A DNA stretch of 64,000 bases from an uncultured Verrucomicrobia subdivision 3 bacterium (GTDB taxonomy: Bacteria; Verrucomicrobiota; Verrucomicrobiae; Limisphaerales; UBA11358): contig CAIXPZ010000013.1 in the NCBI GenBank assembly GCA_903921455.1, forward strand, positions 22,045 through 86,044. Reading direction: 5' to 3'. Below the pieces are notes generated by a model. That model saw only the letters and a list, made by a program, of their open reading frames with translations, was not told where the DNA came from and did not search any database. Positions 1 through 7,613 of this stretch are shown here, in pieces (position 1 is the stretch's first letter; every line of letters begins with the position of its first letter). Both the position numbers and the translations under genes were made by a program.

Positions 1-23
1 CGCGTGGGCAAAAGTCTAAAACC

Positions 24-130
24 AACCATGAAGCTCATGAAGCACATGAAGCAGATGAAGCTGAAATGCGTTAAACACAGCCGTCAACGCGGGGGGACAC
101 TCTTCATGAACCGCATGCTCTTCATGGTTA
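24..130. repeat. Palindromic cATGAAG repeat element, copy A
   Basis: The left arm starts AACCATGAAG and is followed by further cATGAAG units every 9 bases. The right arm carries the reverse complement (CTTCATG units) and closes with CTTCATGGTT. The arms could fold into an imperfect hairpin. The same layout recurs at 531-642 and 7383-7510, and lone half-elements occur at 4742, 5926 and 9051. It lies just upstream of the first gene, so it may sit in the leader of that gene. There is no coding content. Confidence 0.7.
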
Positions 131-140
131 AACCGGCTTT

Positions 141-515
141 ATGTTAATAAACCACCCGCTTGTTTCTGAAGTCATCGGGTGCGCCATCGAGGTTCACAAG
201 GCGCTCGGCCCGGGCCTTTTGGAGTCGGCCGACGAAGCCTGCTTAGGCCGGGAATTGGAACTTCAAAAACTTCCTTTCCGCCGGCAGGTGCCGCTCACCT
301 TTGAATACAAGGGCACGACCATCGATTGCGCCTACCGCCTGGATATGGTCGTGGCGGATTCCCTCCTGCTGGAACTCAAGAGCGTGGATCAAGTCCACCC
401 CATTCACGAAGCCCAGATCATCAGCTATCTCAAGCTCTCGAAAATCAAGCAGGGACTACTGATTAATTTCAACGTTAAGCTGCTCAAGGACGGGCTCAAG
501 AGTTTTCTGAATTGA
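141..515 (+). CDS. GxxExxY family protein (PD-(D/E)xK-like fold)
   Basis: This 124-residue protein matches the small GxxExxY family, which is common in Verrucomicrobiota and Planctomycetota and is thought to adopt a PD-(D/E)xK nuclease-like fold; its function is not established. The family motif is visible as GLLESAD at residues 25-31, with Asp in place of the usual Tyr. An acidic and basic triad typical of the fold is present as D68, E78 and K80 (LDMV and ELK), and E38 lies in the first helix. Length is normal for the family. Such genes are often found among polysaccharide genes and near repeats, as here, where palindromic elements lie on both sides. Family assignment is secure; any nuclease activity is inference. 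Confidence 0.85.
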   Translation: MLINHPLVSEVIGCAIEVHKALGPGLLESADEACLGRELELQKLPFRRQVPLTFEYKGTTIDCAYRLDMVVADSLLLELKSVDQVHPIHEAQIISYLKLSKIKQGLLINFNVKLLKDGLKSFLN

Positions 516-530
516 TCCACCATGAATAAT

Positions 531-642
531 CCACCATGAAGATCATTAAGGGCATGAAGACTGGTAAAACTATGATTCCGGTGAAAGAACCCAGGAATTG
601 TCTGTAAAATCCCCTTCATGATCTACATGTTCTCCATGGTAA
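531..642. repeat. Palindromic cATGAAG repeat element, copy B
   Basis: The left arm begins CCACCATGAAG and continues with GGGCATGAAG; the right arm runs CCCTTCATG to CTCCATGGTAAC. This is the same inverted layout as copy A at 24-130, with a different central 50 bases. It fills the gap between the GxxExxY gene and the RfbH-like gene, ending 12 bases before that start codon, so it may affect the leader of the sugar operon. Confidence 0.65.
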
Positions 643-654
643 CAATTTAATTGA

Positions 655-2064
655 ATGACACCCGCTGAAATCAAAGCTGAAATCCTCCGTCTCACCCGCG
701 AGTTCTCGGCCGCCACCCACGCCGCCAACCGCCCCGGCCACGATGCCAGTCGGCCCGCGTTCATTCCCGGCCAGACCACCGTGCCGTATGCCGGCCGCGT
801 GTTCACCGAGGACGAGGTGGAGGCCGCCGTCGCCGCGACGCTGGATTTCTGGCTCACGCTCGGCCCGGAAGGCGACGCGTTTGAAAAGGAGCTCGCCACG
901 CTGCTGGGCGTCAAAAAATCCCTGCTCGTCAACTCCGGCTCTTCCGCCAATCTCGTCGCCCTCGCCGCGCTGACCAGCCCGAAGCTCGGCGACCGCCAGT
1001 TGCGGCCCGGCGACGAAGTCATCACCAGCGCCGCCGGTTTTCCCACGACCGTCGCGCCGATCCTGCAGAACGGCTGCGTGCCGGTGTTCATTGACAACGA
1101 CCCGTCCACCTTGAACGGCCGGGCCGACCAGCTAGCGGCCGCGTTCAATCCCGGCAAGACCAAGGCGGTGATGATGGCGCACACGCTGGGCAATCCGTTC
1201 GACCTTGCGGCCACGCTGGATTTTTGCCGGCGGCACCACCTCTGGCTGATTGAGGACAACTGCGACGCGCTCGGCTGCCGCTACGACGGCCAGTTCACCG
1301 GCACGTTCGGGGATCTCTCCACGCAAAGTTTCTATCCGCCGCATCACCTGACGATGGGCGAAGGCGGCGCGGTGAACGTGGTGCGCGACCTGAAGCTGAA
1401 GGTGCTGGCCGAAAGCTTCCGCGACTGGGGCCGCGACTGCTGGTGCGCCAGCGGCAAGGACGACACCTGCCACAAGCGCTTCGGGTGGCAGCTCGGCGAG
1501 CTGCCCGCCGGCTACGACCACAAATATATTTACTCGCACCTCGGCTACAATCTGAAGCCGCTCGACCCGCAGGCCGCCATCGGCCGGCAGCAGTTGAAAA
1601 AGCTGCCCGCCTTCATCCAAGCCCGCATGGACAACTGGAATTTTCTCCGCGCCGCGCGGGCCGATCTGGAAGAATTCATCCAATTCCAACTGCCGACCCA
1701 CGCCGCGGCGTGGTCGCCGGCGGGGTTCACGTGGGATCAGTCCGGCCACCAGACGGAATGCTCGTGGTTCGGATTCATGATGCTGGTGAAGAACAACGCG
1801 CCCTTCACGCGCCGCGAATTTGCCCAGCACCTCGACGCGGCGAAGATCGGCAACCGGATGCTGTTCGGCGGCAACCTGGTCCGGCAGCCGGCGTTCGTGA
1901 CCCTGAAGCAACAGCAGCCCGGCGCGTTCCGCGTGGCCGGCGATCTGGCCGGCGCGGATCGCATCATGAACGAGGCCGTGTTCATCGGCACCTATCCCGG
2001 CCTCACGCCGGCCATGCTGGATTACATGGTGACGACCATCCGCCAATTTGTGCGTTCGCGGTAA
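655..2064 (+). CDS. rfbH: RfbH-like CDP-4-keto-6-deoxyglucose-3-dehydrase (E1)
   Basis: The 469-residue protein is a DegT/DnrJ/EryC1 fold-type I PLP enzyme of the RfbH (DdhC/AscC, E1) type, which removes the C3 hydroxyl of CDP-4-keto-6-deoxyglucose on the route to 3,6-dideoxyhexoses. Two hallmarks of E1 are visible. The usual PLP lysine is replaced by histidine in SFYPPHH (H230/H231). The iron-sulfur cysteines are present as C203 in EDNCDALG and C262, C264 and C272 in DCWC-x7-C. E1 works with a flavin/iron-sulfur reductase (E3) and needs CDP-glucose pathway genes; none is visible in the window, so they may lie upstream. It starts a plus-strand operon with the following SDR and ThDP-enzyme genes. 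Assignment is strong. Confidence 0.93.
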   Translation: MTPAEIKAEILRLTREFSAATHAANRPGHDASRPAFIPGQTTVPYAGRVFTEDEVEAAVAATLDFWLTLGPEGDAFEKELATLLGVKKSLLVNSGSSANLVALAALTSPKLGDRQLRPGDEVITSAAGFPTTVAPILQNGCVPVFIDNDPSTLNGRADQLAAAFNPGKTKAVMMAHTLGNPFDLAATLDFCRRHHLWLIEDNCDALGCRYDGQFTGTFGDLSTQSFYPPHHLTMGEGGAVNVVRDLKLKVLAESFRDWGRDCWCASGKDDTCHKRFGWQLGELPAGYDHKYIYSHLGYNLKPLDPQAAIGRQQLKKLPAFIQARMDNWNFLRAARADLEEFIQFQLPTHAAAWSPAGFTWDQSGHQTECSWFGFMMLVKNNAPFTRREFAQHLDAAKIGNRMLFGGNLVRQPAFVTLKQQQPGAFRVAGDLAGADRIMNEAVFIGTYPGLTPAMLDYMVTTIRQFVRSR

Positions 2065-2073
2065 TAGGCCGGC

Positions 2074-2982
2074 ATGAAAATTCTTATCACCGGCGTCACG
2101 GGATTTATCGGTAGTCACATAACCCGGGCGGCGGCGGCGGCCGGACATCAGGTGGTGGCGCTCCGGCGCGAAGCATCCAGCCTGGCCCGCTGCGCTGATT
2201 TTCAAAATCAAGTTACCTGGCTGAACCACGATGTTTCCGATTGGGTGGACCGAGCCATCGCGGAAAAACCTGAAGTCATCATCCATGCGGCGTGGACCGG
2301 GGTCACCGCCGCCGAGCGGGCGGACTTGAAATTGCAGGCTGCCAACCTGGATCTCTTTGCCGAGCTGCTACAGATCGCCGGCAGCGCGGGTCTCAAACAG
2401 TTCATTGCGCTTGGTTCGCAGGCGGAATATGGCCCCATCAACGGCCGGGTGAATGAAGATTATCCCTGCCGGCCGGACACCGCCTACGGGTTGACGAAAC
2501 TAGATTGTCTAGCCCGGCTGGAAAGTTTCGCCCGAGGGGGAAAAATGGCTTACGTCTGGCTGCGCCTGTTTTCGGTGTATGGCCCGGGCGAGGGCGGGCA
2601 ATGGTTCATTTCCAGTCTGATCCGGCAGATGAAGCAGGGGCAATCGCCGCCCTTGTCCGGCTGCGAGCAGCGCTATGATTACCTGCACGTCCAGGATCTG
2701 GCGGCGGGCATTCTGGCGGTGTTGCGCCAGCCGGCCACCAGCGGCGTGTTCAATTTGAGTTCCAACACATCGCTGCCCCTGAAACAGGTGGTGCAACTGA
2801 TTCAGCAATATACCGGCGGGCGCGGGGAGCCGGCGTTTGGCGCGCTGCCCTACCGCCCCGGCCAATCCATGCATCTGGAAGGCGACAGCTCCCGCTTCAA
2901 TCAGGCCTTTGCTTTCCGCCCGCAAATCAACATCATGGACGGTCTGCGCCAACTGGCCGAAGCCACCATGGCGGCAAACTGA
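2074..2982 (+). CDS. SDR-family nucleotide-sugar reductase/epimerase
   Basis: This is a 302-residue extended short-chain dehydrogenase. The NAD(P)-binding motif is GVTGFIGS at residues 7-14, the catalytic serine is S115 in GSQAEYG, and the YxxxK pair is Y138/K142. It starts 9 bases after the RfbH-like gene and 28 bases precede the ThDP-enzyme gene, so the three are probably co-transcribed. In Yersinia the reductase YerF completes yersiniose A after the RfbH and YerE steps, and an analogous C4-keto reduction is the most natural role here. A CDP-abequose or CDP-paratose synthase-like role is the alternative. The fold is certain; the substrate is inferred from context. Confidence 0.85.
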   Translation: MKILITGVTGFIGSHITRAAAAAGHQVVALRREASSLARCADFQNQVTWLNHDVSDWVDRAIAEKPEVIIHAAWTGVTAAERADLKLQAANLDLFAELLQIAGSAGLKQFIALGSQAEYGPINGRVNEDYPCRPDTAYGLTKLDCLARLESFARGGKMAYVWLRLFSVYGPGEGGQWFISSLIRQMKQGQSPPLSGCEQRYDYLHVQDLAAGILAVLRQPATSGVFNLSSNTSLPLKQVVQLIQQYTGGRGEPAFGALPYRPGQSMHLEGDSSRFNQAFAFRPQINIMDGLRQLAEATMAAN

Positions 2983-3010
2983 ACCTTGGTGTTTATGAAT
3001 TAATGACTGG

Positions 3011-4732
3011 ATGAAAGTTTCTGATTACATCGCCAATTTCTTGGAACGCAAAGGCGTCACCTGTGTCTTTGAATTGTCCGGCGGCATGATTGCGCACCTG
3101 CTGGATTCCTTCGGGTCGCTGAAAAAAATTCGAGTGGTCAGCATGCATCACGAGCAAGGCGCCGCCTTTGCCGCCGAGGCCTATGGCCGCATGACCGGCG
3201 TGCCCGGCGTGGCGCTCGCCACCAGCGGCCCCGGCGCCACCAACCTTCTGACCGGCGTCGGTAGCTGCCACTTCGATTCGTCGCCGGCGGTTTTTATTAC
3301 CGGCCAGGTGAACCGGCACGAACAAAAAGGCGACCGGCCCATCCGGCAGCTTGGGTTTCAAGAGACGGACATCGTCAGCATGGTCGGGCCGATCACCAAG
3401 GCAGCGTGGAAAATTCGAACGCCGGAAGAAATTCCCGCGCTTTTTGAAAAAGCTTTTACCGTGGCCACGGGCGGACGTCCCGGGCCGGTGCTGCTGGATG
3501 TGCCGATGGATGTTCAGCGGGCTGATATTCCGGATGCTCCGCCAACCCCGCTCGCCCCGCTGTCCGCCCCCGCGCCCGACGAATCGTTCTGGCAGCGTTT
3601 GGGCGAACAGCTGCGGCAAGCCCGCCGCCCGTTGATCCTGGTCGGCGGCGGCATCCGTTCCGGTCGGGCCGCTGAACAGCTACGCGACTTTGCCACCCGC
3701 TCGGGCGTGCCCGTGGTGCATTCCCTCATGGGCGTGGATGTGCTGCCCTACGCCCATCCCTTGCGCGTGGGCATGATCGGCAGCTATGGCAACCGCTGGG
3801 CCAATTGGGCCATTGGCACTTCGGATTTTCTGCTGGTGCTGGGCAGCCGGCTGGACGTGCGGCAAACCGGTTCGGAGACCGAGTCGTTCAAGGGCGGCCG
3901 GGTCATATTCCACGTGGATTGCGATGCCGGTGAAATCAATAACCGGATCAGCGGCTGCGACTCCGCCGTCAGTCAGCTGTCAGATTTTCTGGCGGCCGCC
4001 ATCAAAAAACTACCGTCTTTCAACCTGGTGGATCGGGCGGACTGGCGGTCGCAAATCGCCGCCCGGCGCCAGGAATGGCCGGATGGGCGCGAAAGCACCG
4101 GATTCACCGGCTTGAATCCGAATGAATTCATGCACGCGCTATCCCAGGCTTCCGCCCAGGCGTGTGCGTATGTGGTGGATGTCGGCCAGCACCAGATGTG
4201 GGCCGCGCAGTCGCTGGAGTTGACCGGGCCGCAGCGCTTTCTTACCTCCGGCGGCATGGGATCCATGGGCTTTGCCCTGCCGGCGGCGGTTGGCGCGGCG
4301 TTTGCCCGCCCCGGGGAACCGGTCGTGGTCATTGCGGGTGATGGCGCATTCCAATGCAACATTCAGGAATTGCAGACCGTGACGCGAAACCATTTGCCAC
4401 TTAAGATTATCATCATCAACAATCACAGCCTCGGCATGGTCCGGCAGTTCCAGGAAAGCTATTTTGAGTCCCGCTTTCAATCCACCGTGTGGGGTTACTC
4501 GGCGCCGGATTTTGTTAAGGTGGCGGAAGCCTACGGCATCCCGGCGCGGCGGGTCAGCCAGCCGGCGGATGTCGCGGCGGCTTTGAGCTGGTTATGGGCG
4601 GATCCCCGGGCGCCGATGTTATTGGAAGTGGATATCGCCACCACAGCAAACGTGTATCCCAAAATGGCCTTTGGCCGGCCCATCACCGAAATGGAACCGT
4701 TTTTCCAGCCCAAGGAAATGGAAGGAACTTAA
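3011..4732 (+). CDS. ThDP-dependent acetolactate synthase-like enzyme (YerE-like)
   Basis: The 573-residue protein has the three-domain layout of acetolactate synthase-type enzymes. The catalytic glutamate that activates ThDP is E48 in HHEQGAAFAAEAYGR. The ThDP/Mg motif runs from GDG at residues 443-445 to NN at 470-471, the normal spacing. A separate ALS regulatory subunit gene and other branched-chain amino-acid genes are absent. Because it follows an RfbH-type dehydrase and an SDR, the best parallel is YerE, a ThDP flavoenzyme that transfers a two-carbon unit from pyruvate to a CDP-3,6-dideoxyhexos-4-ulose to build yersiniose A. The enzyme class is certain; the YerE-like role is inference and ordinary acetolactate synthase remains possible. 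Confidence 0.85.
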   Translation: MKVSDYIANFLERKGVTCVFELSGGMIAHLLDSFGSLKKIRVVSMHHEQGAAFAAEAYGRMTGVPGVALATSGPGATNLLTGVGSCHFDSSPAVFITGQVNRHEQKGDRPIRQLGFQETDIVSMVGPITKAAWKIRTPEEIPALFEKAFTVATGGRPGPVLLDVPMDVQRADIPDAPPTPLAPLSAPAPDESFWQRLGEQLRQARRPLILVGGGIRSGRAAEQLRDFATRSGVPVVHSLMGVDVLPYAHPLRVGMIGSYGNRWANWAIGTSDFLLVLGSRLDVRQTGSETESFKGGRVIFHVDCDAGEINNRISGCDSAVSQLSDFLAAAIKKLPSFNLVDRADWRSQIAARRQEWPDGRESTGFTGLNPNEFMHALSQASAQACAYVVDVGQHQMWAAQSLELTGPQRFLTSGGMGSMGFALPAAVGAAFARPGEPVVVIAGDGAFQCNIQELQTVTRNHLPLKIIIINNHSLGMVRQFQESYFESRFQSTVWGYSAPDFVKVAEAYGIPARRVSQPADVAAALSWLWADPRAPMLLEVDIATTANVYPKMAFGRPITEMEPFFQPKEMEGT

Positions 4733-4741
4733 AGACGCACG

Positions 4742-4775
4742 TTACCATGAAGCGCATGAGGCACATGGAGGTGAC
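4742..4775. repeat. Half-element of the cATGAAG repeat family
   Basis: GTTACCATGAAGCGCATGAG and a following GCACATGGAGG match the left arm of the palindromic elements at 24-130, 531-642 and 7383-7510. No right arm is seen before the next gene, so this is a solitary arm. Confidence 0.55.
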
Positions 4776-4862
4776 CAGCCGGTCTGCGCAGATGTTCGCC
4801 CAAGGGGCGCCCGAACAAAATTACTTCTCGACGGTCACGAGCGACCTCGATAAGTTCATCCA

Positions 4863-5888
4863 ATGAAATCAGGCGCCACCATTAGTGCAGTTTTCCTAGG
4901 GCTATTGGCTTTGAGGGTTTATTCCCAGCCCGTTACAGCGACGGTGGCCACCAATACCACCGCCGTCCGTCTGACCATTGAATTGCGCGACGGCTCGCGC
5001 GTGGTCGGGGACGCATTGGATCAAACCTGGCCGTTCCATTCTGACTTGCTCGGCAATTTGCAGCTGGCCGTGCCGGCGCTGCGCACGCTGGACTGTGTCA
5101 AAACCAATGCGGCGACGCTGACGACGGTGAGTGGGGACGAATTGGCCGTCACGTTCACCTGTCCGGAGCTGAAGGTGAAAACGGGTTTCGGGCCCGTGGC
5201 CTTGCCGGTGGCTTCCATCCGGCGCCTCTCGGTAACTGCGGCGCGTTTTGCCGGGAGGCCGACCGACGGCTTGGTGGCCCTGTGGTCGGCGGAAGGCAAT
5301 GCCGATGACCGCGTGGGCCAGCGTCCCGGCCAGCTTATAAATCAAGCCGGCTTCGCGCCCGGCCAGATCGGCCAGGCCTTTGTTTTTCACACCCTCGGCG
5401 ACGGTGTGACCGCCCCCGCCACGGATTTGCCCGCTGGCACCAGCGACCGGACGCTCGCTTGCTGGGTGTATATTGAAGCGTATGTCCCTGACGAAACCTT
5501 TATTGCTGGTTACGGAAATACGGGTGTGGATGGTCAATTCTATGATCTCGCCGTCCTGCCGGATCATCGGGTGGTATTCTCTCAGTGGGGTGAAACCGTG
5601 GCTGGCCCCGTCCTGGATACGGGGCGGTGGTATCATCTGGCAGTGACGAGTATCGGCCATACTTCTGTAAAGCTCTACGTGGATGGCGTGAATGTAGCCA
5701 AAGGAGCTTTGGACTTTGACACGCCAACGGGCGGCCGGTTTTATATCGGTTCGCTTCAGGCTTCCTTTGTCGTCCGGCAATTCATCGGCCTGATTGACGA
5801 GGTGGCCGTCTATAACCGGGCGCTGGCCGACGACGAGATTCAGGCCCTCTATGCCGGTGGCGTTTCCGCGCCGGTATCGGCCCATTGA
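4863..5888 (+). CDS. Secreted protein with C-terminal LamG domain
   Basis: The 341-residue product begins with a signal peptide (basic MKSG, a hydrophobic stretch to about residue 20, likely cut near YSQ). Residues 40-130 are a beta-rich region reading as a regulatory or SH3-like fold of unknown role (LRDGSRVVGD). Residues 140-335 are a concanavalin-like LamG/Laminin_G_3 domain, recognisable from LVALWSAEGNADD, the WYHLAVT strand, KLYVDGV and the closing IDEVAVYNRAL-x-DDEIQALY motif. LamG domains usually bind carbohydrate or protein ligands outside the cell. It sits alone on the plus strand between the sugar operon and repeats; a link to the exported polysaccharide is plausible but unproven. 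Confidence 0.82.
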   Translation: MKSGATISAVFLGLLALRVYSQPVTATVATNTTAVRLTIELRDGSRVVGDALDQTWPFHSDLLGNLQLAVPALRTLDCVKTNAATLTTVSGDELAVTFTCPELKVKTGFGPVALPVASIRRLSVTAARFAGRPTDGLVALWSAEGNADDRVGQRPGQLINQAGFAPGQIGQAFVFHTLGDGVTAPATDLPAGTSDRTLACWVYIEAYVPDETFIAGYGNTGVDGQFYDLAVLPDHRVVFSQWGETVAGPVLDTGRWYHLAVTSIGHTSVKLYVDGVNVAKGALDFDTPTGGRFYIGSLQASFVVRQFIGLIDEVAVYNRALADDEIQALYAGGVSAPVSAH

Positions 5889-5925
5889 AATCCCGCCGCG
5901 CGGGTTGAATGGCTCCGGGATACCA

Positions 5926-5948
5926 TAAAGCGCATGAAGGGCATGCCG
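5926..5948. repeat. Half-element of the cATGAAG repeat family
   Basis: The short stretch ATACCATAAAGCGCATGAAG followed by GGCATG matches the left arm of the palindromic elements near the start of the window, with one substitution in the leading unit. Confidence 0.45.
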
Positions 5949-6056
5949 GGAGCGCCGGCTCCGCAGTGGCACCCGCGTTCCGGTCTCAAGCCTTTGGTCT
6001 CACTGAAAACTTGAAACTGTCTTCGTTTCAAATCGCCAATCGTAAATCGTAAATTC

Positions 6057-6320
6057 GCCGATCTGTGTTTTATCTGTGTGCATCTGTGGCCAAAATCAGA
6101 CATCAGCCGTTGAAACCGCGAAATACGCGAAATACGCAAAATAACTTTTGGTGCTGAGTCTTCCAGTTCGGCCCTGCTGATTTTGCGTGGTCTACGTGGT
6201 TCGCGGTTCGAATTTCCGGTCTCACTGAACACTGAAAACTTGAAACCACCATTCCTTGAAATCGGCAATCGGCAATTGAAAATGCGTGATCCGTGTTCAT
6301 CCGTGTCCATCCGTGGTTAA
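6057..6320 (-). repeat. Long dispersed repeat, copy 1 (inverted orientation)
   Basis: This non-coding block in the 555-base gap between the LamG gene and the next glycosyltransferase is nearly the reverse complement of the first 270 bases of the repeats at 14911 and 15961. Shared landmarks are the Xaa-fold units GCCGATTGCCGATT, AGCAGGGCCGAACTGGAAGA and CACGGATGAACACGGAT, read here on the minus strand. It has no plausible gene. A tract of AATCGTAAATC units lies just before it at about 6031-6056. Confidence 0.85.
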
Positions 6321-6443
6321 GATTCCCGCTTGCTGAAAACTTGAAACTGACCACTGCCTTTGCTTGTTCCGGTTTGCGCATGGTTGCAATCCGGCGGAAG
6401 GGGTTCTACAATTTTGCCCCAAGCCGGCCGAGGTTCCGGCGCT

Positions 6444-7385
6444 ATGAAAACCATCAGCATTGTTACCCCGTGTTTTAACGAGGAGGAAAACGTCCGCGAT
6501 CTGGCGGCGCGCGTGGCCGGGATTTTTGCCGGGCTGCCCCAATACCAGTATGAGCACATCTTTATTGATAATGCCTCCACGGACCGGACGGTGGCCATCC
6601 TCAAGGAGATTGCCGCCGGGGACCGGCGCGTGAAGATCATTGTGAATGCGCGTAATTTCGGCCATATCCGCTCGCCCTTCTACGGCCTACTGCAGGCCGG
6701 CGGCGACGCGGTCATACTGATGGTCGCTGATTTTCAAGATCCGCCGGAACTGATCCTGGAATTTCTGCGGCAGTGGGAGGCCGGGTTCAAGATTGTGGTT
6801 GGCATCAAGCAGGGCAGTGAGGAGGCCAAGCCCATGTTCGCTATTCGCCGCCTTTATTATACCCTGATCAGCCGGCTGGCGGAGGTGGAGCTGCTCAAAG
6901 ATTTCACCGGGTTTGGCCTGTATGACCGGCGGGTGTTGGAGATTCTGCGCGGCATGCCGGATCCATATCCTTACTTTCGCGGCCTGATCTGCGATATTGG
7001 CTTCGCGAAGGCGCGCGTTGAATTCCATCAGCCGGTGCGCAAGCGCGGGGTCACCAAGAATAATTTCTACACCCTCTATGACATGGCGATGCTGGGCATG
7101 ACCAACCACTCCAAGGTGCCCTTGCGCCTAGCCACCATGATGGGCTTTGCGATGTCCCTGCTCAGCCTGTTTTTGGGCCTGGGCTATCTGGTGTATAAGC
7201 TGGTGTTTTGGGAGCGTTTTTCGGTGGGGGTCGCCCCGCTGGTCATCGGGCTGTTTTTTATCGGCTCGGTCCAGCTGTTTTTTCTGGGGATCGTCGGGGA
7301 ATATGTCGGCTCGATCTGCACGCAGGTGCTCCGCCGCCCGCTGGTCGTCGAGCAAGAGCGCGTTAACTTCGCCCCCCCAACTTAA
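6444..7385 (+). CDS. Family 2 glycosyltransferase, polyprenyl-phosphate type (DPM1/GtrB-like)
   Basis: The start at 6444 was chosen because MKTISIVTPCFNEEENV is the normal N-terminus of this family; the longer open frame upstream is repeat sequence. The 313-residue protein has a GT-A catalytic domain (NASTDRT near residue 45, the ADFQDPPE motif carrying the QDP signature near residue 98) and two C-terminal transmembrane helices around residues 230-290. This layout is typical of enzymes that load a sugar on polyprenyl phosphate at the inner face of the membrane, supplying GT-C transferases. It precedes the flippase gene. The donor sugar cannot be read from sequence. Confidence 0.88.
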   Translation: MKTISIVTPCFNEEENVRDLAARVAGIFAGLPQYQYEHIFIDNASTDRTVAILKEIAAGDRRVKIIVNARNFGHIRSPFYGLLQAGGDAVILMVADFQDPPELILEFLRQWEAGFKIVVGIKQGSEEAKPMFAIRRLYYTLISRLAEVELLKDFTGFGLYDRRVLEILRGMPDPYPYFRGLICDIGFAKARVEFHQPVRKRGVTKNNFYTLYDMAMLGMTNHSKVPLRLATMMGFAMSLLSLFLGLGYLVYKLVFWERFSVGVAPLVIGLFFIGSVQLFFLGIVGEYVGSICTQVLRRPLVVEQERVNFAPPT

Positions 7386-7510
7386 CCATGAAGCACAGGG
7401 AGCACATGAAGCCGTTGAACCGCGCCCGACTAGAATTTCATTTCACCTTTCAGATTTCGGGGTTCAGGGTTCCGATTTTTTCTTCATGCCCTTCCTGCCC
7501 TTCATGGTAA
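7383..7510. repeat. Palindromic cATGAAG repeat element, copy C
   Basis: The left arm TAACCATGAAGCACAGGGAG followed by CACATGAAG is mirrored by a right arm of CTTCATGCCCTTCC and CCCTTCATGGTAA, with about 70 unrelated bases between. It begins at the stop codon of the preceding glycosyltransferase and fills most of the gap to the flippase gene. This is the best-preserved of the three complete copies. Confidence 0.7.
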
Positions 7511-7613
7511 ATCCCGAATCCGGCGGGGAACTTTGCCGTCCGCCCGCGTTTAAAATAGTTAAACCAGACTACATGCCCGTCATGTCCTACAGGGTGAACC
7601 CACCTCCGCAGTG

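Noticed and set aside
1132..2286. Long open frame opposite the RfbH-like gene
   Set aside because: Long antisense frames occur throughout this GC-rich sequence; its product is rich in R, H, A and G with no domain, and it overlaps a certain gene. Similar long antisense frames at 7884-9737, 37466-39751 and 44503-46365 were rejected for the same reason.
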